From Lacicoccus alkaliphilus DSM 16010 (GTDB taxonomy: Bacteria; Bacillota; Bacilli; Staphylococcales; Salinicoccaceae): a DNA stretch of 64,000 nucleotides. Every line of letters begins with the position of its first letter. The stretch's first letter is position 1. The position numbers and the translations under genes were made by a program. The stretch covers positions 1 through 64,000 of the forward strand of contig NZ_FRCF01000013.1 in assembly GCF_900142805.1 (NCBI RefSeq), given 5' to 3'. The notes under the pieces are model-generated. The model had not been told where the DNA came from. It saw nothing but the letters and a program-made list of their open reading frames with translations, and did no database searches. Below, piece by piece: positions 43,124-50,943 of this stretch.

Positions 43124-43723
43124 ATGGATAAAGAAGAACTTTATCTTGACTGCAGGGTGATCAGAACAAAACGCGCTTTGAACAAGTCTCTTTTACACTT
43201 TTTAAAGCATGAACGATTCAGTGACATAAATGTCTCTGACATTTCAAAACACGCAGGGGTGACCAGAAGTTCCTTCTACAACCACTATTCAAGCAAAGGG
43301 GAACTGCTCAACTCATTAATGTCCATGAAACATCGCGAGCTGGTCTATGCATACAGAAAGCCCTTATTGAGGCAACATCCATTTTCATTCAGTCGCCTGC
43401 CTCCTTCAGAGCTGCATATATTCAATCACATTTCTCATAATGCAGATTATTATTCCACTATCCTGAAGTCGGACCTCTCCTCCATGGTCGAGACTTGGAT
43501 GATCGAATCATTTAAAACAATCAACTTGGAAGAGGTCAATGTGAAGGATGATAATATCCAAAGTGATCTTTTAGCCAGCTATCTGGCATATGCAGTAGTC
43601 GGCCTGATTAAGCAATGGGTCGAGGAAGATTATAAATATGATGCTGAATTCATGAATGAACAACTGTTGGCACTCATGAAGATCCCCCCTCATAAAACCT
43701 TCCATATAAAGCTGCATAGGTGA
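43124..43723 (+). CDS. TetR/AcrR family transcriptional regulator
   Basis: 199 residues. The N-terminal HTH is in KHERFSDINVSDISKHAG, VTRSSFYNHYSSKGEL, a standard TetR recognition helix. The C-terminal ligand-binding part is of the longer DhaS-like type. It is probably an autorepressor that also controls the divergent SDR at 42242-42985. Ligand unknown. The start lies 80 bases after the promoter. Confidence 0.88.
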   Translation: MDKEELYLDCRVIRTKRALNKSLLHFLKHERFSDINVSDISKHAGVTRSSFYNHYSSKGELLNSLMSMKHRELVYAYRKPLLRQHPFSFSRLPPSELHIFNHISHNADYYSTILKSDLSSMVETWMIESFKTINLEEVNVKDDNIQSDLLASYLAYAVVGLIKQWVEEDYKYDAEFMNEQLLALMKIPPHKTFHIKLHR

Positions 43724-43741
43724 GATTAATAAAAAATTCAA

Positions 43742-43788
43742 AGCGCCCTCTGATTGCAGTCATCTGAAGACCGCAATCAGAGGGCGCT
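43742..43788. terminator. Bidirectional terminator after the TetR gene
   Basis: Perfect 16-base arms AGCGCCCTCTGATTGC (43742-43757) and GCAATCAGAGGGCGCT (43773-43788). Confidence 0.85.
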
Positions 43789-43800
43789 GATCAATCATAT

Positions 43801-44967
43801 CTATCTCGCCGCCGTCGCGAAGTCCACGAGGGCTTTTATTCCTGTTTTGATGCTCTTCTCCCCGAAGATGATCTCCGGGCTGTGGAGTGAGTAGCCGCTC
43901 TCCTCCACGTCTTCCATCCGCGTACCGATGCGGAATGCGGCACCGACATAGTCCTGGACATAAAAAGCAAAGTCTTCCGATCCCATGGACGGTTCTTTCA
44001 GCTCATGGTAGATTGAGCTGTCCTCCCCTGCATTGACGAATTCTTCCACGAGTTCAGGCGTGTTGAGGAGCGGCGGACAGTACTTCGTATACTCGATTTC
44101 ACAATCCGCACCGGACATTTCGGTCACTTCGCCGATATACTTCTCCAGCATTTCCTTGGCTTCACGGATGGATTGTTCAGAGAAGCTCCGCATCGTCCCG
44201 CCGAAAGTCAGTTTATCGGGGATGACGTTATTCCTCTCACCGCCATGGATCTGCCCGATGGTGATGACGAGGGGGGTTGCCGGGTTGTTGAATCTTGAGA
44301 CGATGCCCTGGATGAACTGGATGATGTCCGAAGCCAGGTATACCGGGTCTGCCGTCTTATGCGGATGCGCGGCATGCCCGCCCTTCGCCGTCAGTTTGAT
44401 GTTGAAGCTCTGGGAGCCGGCACAGAACTGCTCATCCCTGTAGCCGATCAGCCCTTCATTCAGATTCGGCCACGTATGGTACATCACCATTTTGTCGACC
44501 GGCACTTCCAGGCGTTCCAGCTCTTCTTTGATGTACTCTGCACCTTTCAGTATCTCTTCAGCCGGCTGGAAGATGAAGACGATGTTGTATTTCAGGTCAT
44601 CATACATTTCGTCGATGACTTTCGCAAAACCGTACAGGATGCTTGAGTGGATATCGTGGCCGCACGCATGCATCCTGCCTTCCGTTTCCGATTTGAACTC
44701 GAGGTCGGTCTCCTCATGGATCGGCAGTGCGTCGATGTCCGCCCGCACCGCGACATACTCATAGTCCGGGTCTTTTTCGAGCATGCCGATCAGACCGGTC
44801 TTCTCACTCAGTTCATAGAATTCTATCTTTGTATCTTCAAGTCCGTTCGCTATCAGTTTTGTCGTTTCATATTCTTTAAAGCTCAGTTCCGGATTCTTAT
44901 GCAGTCTTCTTCTGAAATTGATGATGTGGTCCAGATGGTTGTCGATCACTTCTTCCTTTACAGCCAT
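43801..44967 (-). CDS. M20D amidohydrolase (N-acyl amino acid deacylase type)
   Basis: 388 residues. The M20D pattern is intact: FRRRLHKNPELSF, metal and catalytic residues in VRADIDALPI and MHACGHDIHSS, QPAEE, and GSEDFAFY near the end. Enzymes of this group remove acyl or aryl groups from amino acids, for example hippurate or N-acetyl amino acids. ATG 44967 is preferred; an in-frame GTG at 44973 is only a few bases from AAGGAAGGG. It is the intact counterpart of the remnant at 4358-4861. Confidence 0.88.
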   Translation of the reverse strand: MAVKEEVIDNHLDHIINFRRRLHKNPELSFKEYETTKLIANGLEDTKIEFYELSEKTGLIGMLEKDPDYEYVAVRADIDALPIHEETDLEFKSETEGRMHACGHDIHSSILYGFAKVIDEMYDDLKYNIVFIFQPAEEILKGAEYIKEELERLEVPVDKMVMYHTWPNLNEGLIGYRDEQFCAGSQSFNIKLTAKGGHAAHPHKTADPVYLASDIIQFIQGIVSRFNNPATPLVITIGQIHGGERNNVIPDKLTFGGTMRSFSEQSIREAKEMLEKYIGEVTEMSGADCEIEYTKYCPPLLNTPELVEEFVNAGEDSSIYHELKEPSMGSEDFAFYVQDYVGAAFRIGTRMEDVEESGYSLHSPEIIFGEKSIKTGIKALVDFATAAR

Positions 44968-45122
44968 GGTCACAATCCCTTCCTTGTTCCTGAATTTATC
45001 TTCATACTTACTCTATCCGTTTCAGCATGTGTTAAACCTTAAAACAATCATATGATGAATCCCTCTTTAATGATTTAAAAGCGGGTTTGGAATATAATGA
45101 AAGATAAGAGGAGCTGATAAGA

Positions 45123-46424
45123 ATGACTGAACAAAATTTCAGACAGACCGTCTACGTCGACCGTTTCACAGATGGCACGCTCGATCCGAATGTTGAAATG
45201 TCTTATCACGTCAAGAACCATGGAAACATCATCGCCAACACCGCTCCGGGCTGCTGGGGCCCGATGATCACGCCCGAACTGAAAGGCGGTCACGAAGTGA
45301 CGCAGCCGGTGTATGTTGAAGGGGCAGAAGTCGGGGATGCGATCGCAATAAAGATCAATTCGATACGGGTGACTTCGGTTGCCACGGCTTCAGGACACGA
45401 CCAGCCGATGGAAGGCAGGTTTTCCGGTGATCCGTTCGTCGCGGGCATCTGCCCGAACTGCGGTGCCAAAAATCCCAAATCCGTCATCAAAGGCATCGGC
45501 CAGGGCGCCGTCAGATGTGCCGAATGCGACGAGGATGTCACCCCGTTCAATTTCACAAATGCCTACACGATGGCGTTCAATGAAGAGAAGTCGCTCGGCC
45601 TCACGCTGAATAAGGAGGCTGCAGAGAAAATCGCCCGTAAATCGAAGGCTTACATGTGCACGCCGGAAAATTCCATACAGAACCCGGTCGTCACGTTCGC
45701 ACCGCATGACATCGTCGGTGCCGTCGCGAGGGTGATCCCGTTTCTCGGACAGCTTGGCACCACTCCGGCAAGTCCTTTCCCGGATTCCCACAATGCCGGT
45801 GACTTCGGCCAGTTCCTGCTCGATGCGCCGCATGATTATGTGAAGACGCCCGAGGCACTGGAGGACAGGACGGACGGGCACATGGACATCAACCGGGTGC
45901 GTGAAGGTGCGATCCTCATCTGCCCGGTCAAAGTTCCGGGCGGCGGTGTATATCTCGGCGATATGCATGCCATGCAGGGGAATGGTGAGATCGCCGGCCA
46001 TACGACGGATGTTGCGGGCATCGTCGACTTGAGCGTGAGCGTCCTTAAAGACCTCGAAGTTGACGGCCCCATCCTGCTGCCGCTCGTAGAAGACCTGCCA
46101 CCAACCGCAAAGCCCTATACCGAAGCGGAAATGGAGAAAGCGCAGATCCTGGCCGATCAGTGGGGTGTGGAAAAGCTCGAAGCATCCTACCCGCTGTCAT
46201 TCATCGGTACAGGTGCGACTCTGAACGATGCCACCCAGAACGGACTTGAACGGGCGGCGAAACTGCTGGATATCGAAGTGCCGGAAGTGATGAACCGCGC
46301 AACGATCACCGGATCGATCGATATCGGCCGCAACCCGGGTGTCGTCACCGTCACCTTCCTGGTGCCGAGGGATATGCTCCGCCGGATCCGGCTCGACCAG
46401 CTGACGGGACGCCATTATTCATGA
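45123..46424 (+). CDS. Acetamidase/formamidase family protein
   Basis: 433 residues of the FmdA/AmdA family that hydrolyse formamide or acetamide. Core segments include IANTAPGCWGP, the strand GDAIAIKI, GGGVYLGDMHAMQGNGE and the end VTVTFLVPRDMLRRIRLDQLTGRHY. There is an insert with four Cys (110, 113, 132, 135: CPNCG and CAECDE) shaped like a zinc ribbon. A GAGGAG site precedes the ATG. It stands alone. Confidence 0.88.
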   Translation: MTEQNFRQTVYVDRFTDGTLDPNVEMSYHVKNHGNIIANTAPGCWGPMITPELKGGHEVTQPVYVEGAEVGDAIAIKINSIRVTSVATASGHDQPMEGRFSGDPFVAGICPNCGAKNPKSVIKGIGQGAVRCAECDEDVTPFNFTNAYTMAFNEEKSLGLTLNKEAAEKIARKSKAYMCTPENSIQNPVVTFAPHDIVGAVARVIPFLGQLGTTPASPFPDSHNAGDFGQFLLDAPHDYVKTPEALEDRTDGHMDINRVREGAILICPVKVPGGGVYLGDMHAMQGNGEIAGHTTDVAGIVDLSVSVLKDLEVDGPILLPLVEDLPPTAKPYTEAEMEKAQILADQWGVEKLEASYPLSFIGTGATLNDATQNGLERAAKLLDIEVPEVMNRATITGSIDIGRNPGVVTVTFLVPRDMLRRIRLDQLTGRHYS

Positions 46425-46438
46425 GTTTTCCCGTCGTT

Positions 46439-46480
46439 CAACGGACAGGCCCTCCTGAGGGAGAGGTTCTGTCCGTTTTT
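46439..46480 (+). terminator. Terminator of the formamidase gene
   Basis: AACGGACAG and CTGTCCGTT (46469-46477) pair around an inner GC-rich stem and are followed by a T run. Confidence 0.8.
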
Positions 46481-46637
46481 CTTATGAGATTCCGGATGGA
46501 ATGCGTCTTCACCGGGGTTCCGTCCGGAATACGCATGCATAAACGGATGGCGTTCAGTTATCGTGGGAGACTGTCCGGATATCGGAGTGAAAACAGGACA
46601 GAAGCTGCGGAACCTTTATTTCCATCCGTATAAATGA

Positions 46638-46683
46638 AAAAAATCCGGACAGCGGGACGTACAAACATCCTCTGTCCGGATTT
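46638..46683 (-). terminator. Terminator of the AhpD-like gene
   Basis: AAATCCGGACAG and CTGTCCGGATTT pair. The CTGTCCGG core also recurs near 46570, which may reflect duplication of terminator sequence. Confidence 0.75.
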
Positions 46684-46700
46684 CTCATTTCACATCTCTT

Positions 46701-47357
46701 TTATGCATCGTACGCGTTCAGTGCGTTGACACCATGCGCCATGGCAGACCCCGCCTTCAATGATGTCGCCACAAGGATCGCTTCCGCCATCTCCGCTTTC
46801 GTCACATCCAGCTTTTTGGCATTGGCCGTATGTATTTCGATGCAGTACGGGCAGCCCGTGACGTGCGCCACCGCAATGGCGATGAGTTCTTTATCCTTCC
46901 CTGAGACTTCACCCGGCTTCACCGCTTCTTTATCCAGCTGGGCGAAAGCCCTGAATGCATCCGGTGCGAGTGTCGCAAATTCACCGAGCCTGTCGATGTT
47001 CGATGCTTCGTACAGGTCGCCCCCGTTTTCGCCGTCATATGCCTGAAGTGCGTTGACGCCGTGCGCCATGGTGGAACCGGCTTTCAATGATGTCGCAACA
47101 AGAATCGCTTCTGCGACTTCCTCTTTGGATACATCCAGTTCCTTTGCGGCATTGACATGGATGTCGATGCAGTACGGGCAGCCCGTGACGTGCGCCACCG
47201 CAATCGCGATCAATTCTTTCGTACGCCTCGGGATGACCCCTTCCGCTACCGCTGCACCATCCAATGCCGCAAAGCTTTTGAATGCGTCCGGTGCAAGCTT
47301 GGAAAACTCTGATAACCTTTTGATATTTTCTTTCTGATACAAACTTTCCTGTGTCAT
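46701..47357 (-). CDS. Tandem carboxymuconolactone decarboxylase/AhpD-like protein
   Basis: 218 residues made of two consecutive AhpD-like domains that are nearly copies of each other. Each has the redox pair CPYC (Cys60/Cys63 and Cys169/Cys172) followed by His in CPYCIDIH or CPYCIEIH, the peroxidase proton-relay pattern. AhpD-type proteins act as alkylhydroperoxidases with a thiol partner. ATG 47357 is preferred for AGGAGG. The protein lies at the edge of a stress gene block. Confidence 0.88.
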   Translation of the reverse strand: MTQESLYQKENIKRLSEFSKLAPDAFKSFAALDGAAVAEGVIPRRTKELIAIAVAHVTGCPYCIDIHVNAAKELDVSKEEVAEAILVATSLKAGSTMAHGVNALQAYDGENGGDLYEASNIDRLGEFATLAPDAFRAFAQLDKEAVKPGEVSGKDKELIAIAVAHVTGCPYCIEIHTANAKKLDVTKAEMAEAILVATSLKAGSAMAHGVNALNAYDA

Positions 47358-47476
47358 GATTATTCCTCCTGTAATTCCAGTGCCCAATTTTCAGAATATA
47401 AAAACATCCCTAATGGATATCATATCCAAAGGGATGGTCGGACTCAACCGGAAAGGCTCCGGCGGGCCCGGATTAT

Positions 47477-47776
47477 TTATTTTTTTTTGACAAGCTGTTT
47501 TGCCGCCTTCACTTTCTTTTTGTCGAGCTTGAGCTGCTTGTCGATATCATGTGCATAATACATATCGTTTTCCATCATATAATCGGCGATTCTCCCATGC
47601 TGGTCGATGGCCTGCCTCAACTGGCGCTTCAGTACATCACGCACTTCCGGTGATGCCGTTTCAGTGAGTGCCACAGCGTATGTGCGCACCGTTGCCTTTG
47701 CCGTCACGAGCAGCTCGGTCGCGATGATCTGGTCTTTGTTTTCTCCTGCTTTATCGAGTTCTTTAATCAAATCCAT
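47477..47776 (-). CDS. CotF-family (spore coat-like) small protein
   Basis: About 99 residues, helical, with the CotF-like KRQLRQAIDQHGRIADYMMENDMY-type run and a Lys-rich tail. CotF is a Bacillus spore coat protein, but this family is also present in non-sporulating staphylococci, where its role is unknown. It lies 16 bases after a second CotF-like gene (47793-48020) in the same direction. ATG 47776 is taken; a TTG three bases earlier is possible. Confidence 0.7.
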   Translation of the reverse strand: MDLIKELDKAGENKDQIIATELLVTAKATVRTYAVALTETASPEVRDVLKRQLRQAIDQHGRIADYMMENDMYYAHDIDKQLKLDKKKVKAAKQLVKKK

Positions 47777-47792
47777 CAATACTGCCCCTTTC

Positions 47793-48020
47793 TTAAGGTA
47801 AAAGTTCCTGAATTTCTTTGATCGCTTTTTTCGAGTCGGTCGAATCTTTACGGATGATTTTCTTCAATTCTTTGTCTTCCGCCATCTCTTCCATCATGTT
47901 CGCTTTGAGGTATGCCGATTGCTTCACCGTCAGCACCTCATGCAGTTCAAGTGTTTCATGGACAGCCAGGTCCGGTTTTTGTGTGGACCCTGTTTTTTTC
48001 TTATTGGAATTTTTAGCCAT
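47793..48020 (-). CDS. Small CotF-like protein
   Basis: 75 residues. HETLELHEVLTVKQSAYLKA resembles the N-terminal part of CotF-family proteins. A Lys/Ser-rich start MAKNSNKKKTGST precedes it. ATG 48020 is preferred because AAAGGAG is upstream; a GTG or TTG-like start further out has none. A SigB-type promoter lies 42 bases upstream, so the pair is probably a stress-induced operon. Confidence 0.65.
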   Translation of the reverse strand: MAKNSNKKKTGSTQKPDLAVHETLELHEVLTVKQSAYLKANMMEEMAEDKELKKIIRKDSTDSKKAIKEIQELLP

Positions 48021-48061
48021 GCTGATGCTCCTTTCATATTGCTTTGCCACTCTCTACTAAG

Positions 48062-48086
48062 TTTCCCCAAAGCACAGAAAATAAAC
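48062..48086 (-). promoter_or_regulatory. SigB-type promoter of the CotF-like pair
   Basis: On the minus strand GTTTAT (48081-48086), 13 bases, GGGAAA (48062-48067). It matches the SigB GTTT-N13-GGGWAA form with one unusual base. Confidence 0.6.
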
Positions 48087-48167
48087 AGCTTTTTCTGAAA
48101 CATCCTATAAATCATGACGGCACGAAAAAGCCGGACAAAGTTTGTCCGGCCTTTTCACGATTTACAT

Positions 48168-49232
48168 TTATCTTCTGTCCAGGTCGTCCCTGTGCCTGGT
48201 TTCACGCTCTCTGTTGTTCGTCTCTTCAATGTCCACTTCTTCACGGCGGACATCCTCGGAAATGTGTTCAGTGTCTTCCACTTTGTTCTTTTTGACGACG
48301 ACTTCTTCATCGACCACATTTTCCTTCGAAACGTTGACGCGCTCTTCCTCTACAGGGATATGGATGGAATCATCGTCTCCGACTCTCTCATCCATGGAGC
48401 CTGTCGCGCGGCCGCCGTCCACCGGACGTCTTTCGATGGTCACTTCATCGCGCTCAACCGGTACATCCATTTCCTGACGGTCGGTTTCCACATGCTTATC
48501 CACGTGGACTTCACCGGTTTTGACATTTTCTTTATCCACTCTCAGACGTTCTTCCCTGAGCTCGATCCGCTCTTCATCCGAAAGCTTGTTCCACTCTTCA
48601 TCCGTTACACCATAATTGTTGTTTTTCATTCTCTCATCCTCCGATACATAGTTGTCATCGTAGTTGTAATTGTCGTCACGGACAGGTTCATCAATGCCGT
48701 AGTCGGTCTCTGCGCGCCCGGTCGGCCCTGCAGGATTGTCACGGTCGGTGCCGCCTACGAACTGTTCACTCTTACCCGGTGCCGCGTCGTCCGTAACCGT
48801 GCGGTTGTCGAAATTGTTCCGCCGCCTTGCATCTTCGTCATCTGCAGGCGCCGTACCTGTCGCCGCGTCATCCTTTTCAATTGAACCATCGTTGCCTGCA
48901 TAGAAGCCGCCGCCCGTCGTCCTGTTATTGACATAAAGGAGCAGTTCGCCCCTGTCAAGGGCATTCAGGAATGTGTTCTGCTCATCCTGCGTCAAATCAA
49001 GCTCCTCCATCACACGGTCTTCCGGCTCATCACCGCTGAACCATGAAGCGATCTTATCCCATGTGCTGCCGTCGGCTGAACGTACATTCACGCCCGTGTC
49101 ATCCAACGCATCACCCGTTGTACCTTCGTTGCCTACGACGGTGATCATTTCATCAGTGACACCATCCGCCTTCAATTGCTCGATTCTTCTGAGTACTTCT
49201 TCTTCAGTCGTATATGTTTCAATCTTACGCAT
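48168..49232 (-). CDS. General stress protein: YflT-type N-terminus + YsnF/AvaK (DUF2382) C-terminus
   Basis: 354 residues. The N-terminus (KIETYTTEEEVLRRIEQLKA, TVVGNEGTTGDAL) is the YflT heat-induced stress protein domain. A long acidic, Asn/Asp-rich linker follows. The C-terminus has YsnF repeats (LREERLRVDKENVKTGEVHV, VPVERDEVTIERRPV, IPVEEERVNVSKE). YsnF and YflT are SigB-dependent in Bacillus, and a consensus SigB promoter lies 100 bases upstream here. The function is unknown, probably structural or stress-protective. Confidence 0.85.
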   Translation of the reverse strand: MRKIETYTTEEEVLRRIEQLKADGVTDEMITVVGNEGTTGDALDDTGVNVRSADGSTWDKIASWFSGDEPEDRVMEELDLTQDEQNTFLNALDRGELLLYVNNRTTGGGFYAGNDGSIEKDDAATGTAPADDEDARRRNNFDNRTVTDDAAPGKSEQFVGGTDRDNPAGPTGRAETDYGIDEPVRDDNYNYDDNYVSEDERMKNNNYGVTDEEWNKLSDEERIELREERLRVDKENVKTGEVHVDKHVETDRQEMDVPVERDEVTIERRPVDGGRATGSMDERVGDDDSIHIPVEEERVNVSKENVVDEEVVVKKNKVEDTEHISEDVRREEVDIEETNNRERETRHRDDLDRR

Positions 49233-49332
49233 GACTCAAAACCTCCATTATTAATATTTTTAATTTTTAAGATTTCATTTAAAGTTTAAATTCATTATTC
49301 AACAGTCGATGTCTCATGCATCTAGTCCATAT

Positions 49333-49357
49333 TTACCCACCCGGGCTTTTATTAAAC
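49333..49357 (-). promoter_or_regulatory. SigB promoter of the YflT/YsnF gene
   Basis: On the minus strand GTTTAA (49352-49357), 13 bases, GGGTAA (49333-49338). This is an essentially consensus SigB promoter about 100 bases upstream of the start. Confidence 0.85.
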
Positions 49358-49393
49358 ACACAGCGCATGTAAAAAGAAACACCGGGTTTATCG

Positions 49394-49418
49394 GTTACCC
49401 CATTTGCATCGCGGGTAA
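49394..49418 (+). promoter_or_regulatory. SigB-like promoter of the DUF2243 gene
   Basis: On the plus strand GTTACC (49394-49399), 13 bases, GGGTAA (49413-49418). The -35 deviates at positions 4 and beyond. It is divergent from the SigB promoter at 49333-49357 by about 40 bases. Confidence 0.45.
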
Positions 49419-49459
49419 AAGATGTAATATACATAGACCATGAAAGGGTGTTGTTTATA

Positions 49460-49933
49460 ATGAAGGGAAAAAAGCGTCCGGTATCCGCCAGGCGCAAAAT
49501 CATGCTGTCGGGGGTCCTGATCGGCATCGGCACGATGGCTTTGATCGATGAAATCATTTTCCACCAGCTGCTCCAGTGGCACCATTTCTTCGATTTCGAC
49601 ACGACGCAGTTTGGAATCTTTTCAGACGGGCTGCTCAATTCATTCGCACTGTTTGCCATCGTGGCCGGGATATTTTTATTCGCCCATGTGACCCGGCTCC
49701 ATACCTACTCGCGCATGAGATGGTATGCAGGCATATTTATGGGCCTCGGCGGCTTCCAGCTGTTCGACGGCATCGTCAGCCATAAACTGCTGCGCATCCA
49801 TCAGATCCGCTACAATGTGGACCTGCTGCCGTATGACATCGCATGGATCACCTCGGCCCTGCTGCTGCTCGCCGTCGGTGCCTTCCTATGGTACAGGACA
49901 AGGAAAAACGACCCTCCGGTTCAGGGAGATTAG
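49460..49933 (+). CDS. DUF2243 membrane protein
   Basis: 157 residues with four predicted helices and conserved His residues in IIFHQLLQWHH and DGIVSHKLLRIHQIRY. It belongs to DUF2243, which is often next to the CtaG-like gene that follows here at 4 bases distance. ATG 49460 is used because AAAGGG precedes it; a TTG start four codons earlier is possible. The role is unknown; a respiratory chain or membrane stress function is inferred from its partner. Confidence 0.8.
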   Translation: MKGKKRPVSARRKIMLSGVLIGIGTMALIDEIIFHQLLQWHHFFDFDTTQFGIFSDGLLNSFALFAIVAGIFLFAHVTRLHTYSRMRWYAGIFMGLGGFQLFDGIVSHKLLRIHQIRYNVDLLPYDIAWITSALLLLAVGAFLWYRTRKNDPPVQGD

Positions 49934-49936
49934 AAG

Positions 49937-50737
49937 ATGGAGCAGCACGGGATGGAACACTTTCATATGATACAGGATGCAGCCCTTGTCCTTGTCCTCG
50001 TTATGACCCTCGGATATCTCATGGCGATGCGCGTCTCTGGAAGGAAGTTCAAAAGATGGCCGCGGCACCGCCTGTTCTTATGGGTACTGGGCCTGCTCAC
50101 TGCAGCAAGTGCATTAGCGGGACCGCTCGGTGATGCGGCACATGAGAACTTCGTCGCCCATATGTACGGACATCTGCTGCTCGGGATGCTCGCACCGATC
50201 TTCCTCGTCTACAGTAAGCCGATGACGCTGCTGCTGCGGGCACTGCCGGCCGGTGATGCACGCCTCATCAGCCGGGCGCTGAACAGCGCTTACGGAAAAT
50301 TCATCACCAATCCGTTTGTTGCGTCAATACTTAATATCGGCGGACTGTATCTGATCTATATGACGGATTTGTATGTGTGGATGCATGAAAGCATGCTGCT
50401 TTTCATCATCATCCATCTGCATGTATTCCTTGCAGGATACTTATTCACGATCAGCCTGATTTATGTGGACGTCACCTCGCACAGGTATGCCTACTGGTAC
50501 CGGGCACTCGCACTCATCGCCGCACTCGGCTTCCATAAGGCGTTATCGAAGCTCATCTATCAGAGCCCGCCGCCCACCGTGCCCACCGCTGAAGGACGGA
50601 CGGGCGCCATGGTCATGTATTACGGCGGGGATGTCGTCGATCTGATACTGATCATCATATTGTGCTACCACTGGTACAAAAAGGAGACACCTGCACAAGG
50701 CACGGAAAATAAAAATACCAAAATGGCAAAAACCTGA
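49937..50737 (+). CDS. Cytochrome c oxidase assembly factor CtaG-like protein
   Basis: 266 residues and about seven helices. The Caa3_CtaG pattern is seen in FVAHMYGHLLLGMLAPIFLV, the helix with LYLIYMTDLYVWMH, and HLHVFLAGYLFTISLIY. CtaG-type proteins support copper delivery to cytochrome oxidase. It is 4 bases from the DUF2243 gene and translationally coupled to it. A palindromic terminator follows directly. Confidence 0.85.
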   Translation: MEQHGMEHFHMIQDAALVLVLVMTLGYLMAMRVSGRKFKRWPRHRLFLWVLGLLTAASALAGPLGDAAHENFVAHMYGHLLLGMLAPIFLVYSKPMTLLLRALPAGDARLISRALNSAYGKFITNPFVASILNIGGLYLIYMTDLYVWMHESMLLFIIIHLHVFLAGYLFTISLIYVDVTSHRYAYWYRALALIAALGFHKALSKLIYQSPPPTVPTAEGRTGAMVMYYGGDVVDLILIIILCYHWYKKETPAQGTENKNTKMAKT

Positions 50738-50757
50738 ACGGGCGCCCGTTCAGGTTT
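50730..50757. terminator. Terminator of the ctaG-like gene
   Basis: Perfect arms AAACCTGAACGGGC (50730-50743) and GCCCGTTCAGGTTT (50744-50757) with no loop bases, overlapping the stop codon. Confidence 0.8.
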
Positions 50758-50943
50758 CTTACTGGGAATCATTCAAAGTCTTCCTCTAATCTTCCACCTC
50801 TTCCGAAATCCGTAACACCCTTCCACTTCTTCAATTAATGTGGTATTATTACAATGACGTTATCTGAAAATTGGCAATTAATTTTAAGGTGGCGGCATTT
50901 ATGACGACGGAATCACTAAAACTATCATAAGGAGTGTATTTGT

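Noticed and set aside
46421-46633. A 70-codon frame after the formamidase
   Set aside because: It starts inside the formamidase stop region and runs through its terminator; no homology or ribosome site.
47477-48020. Evidence of sporulation from CotF-like genes
   Set aside because: CotF-like proteins also occur in non-sporulating staphylococci, and no other sporulation gene is in the window.
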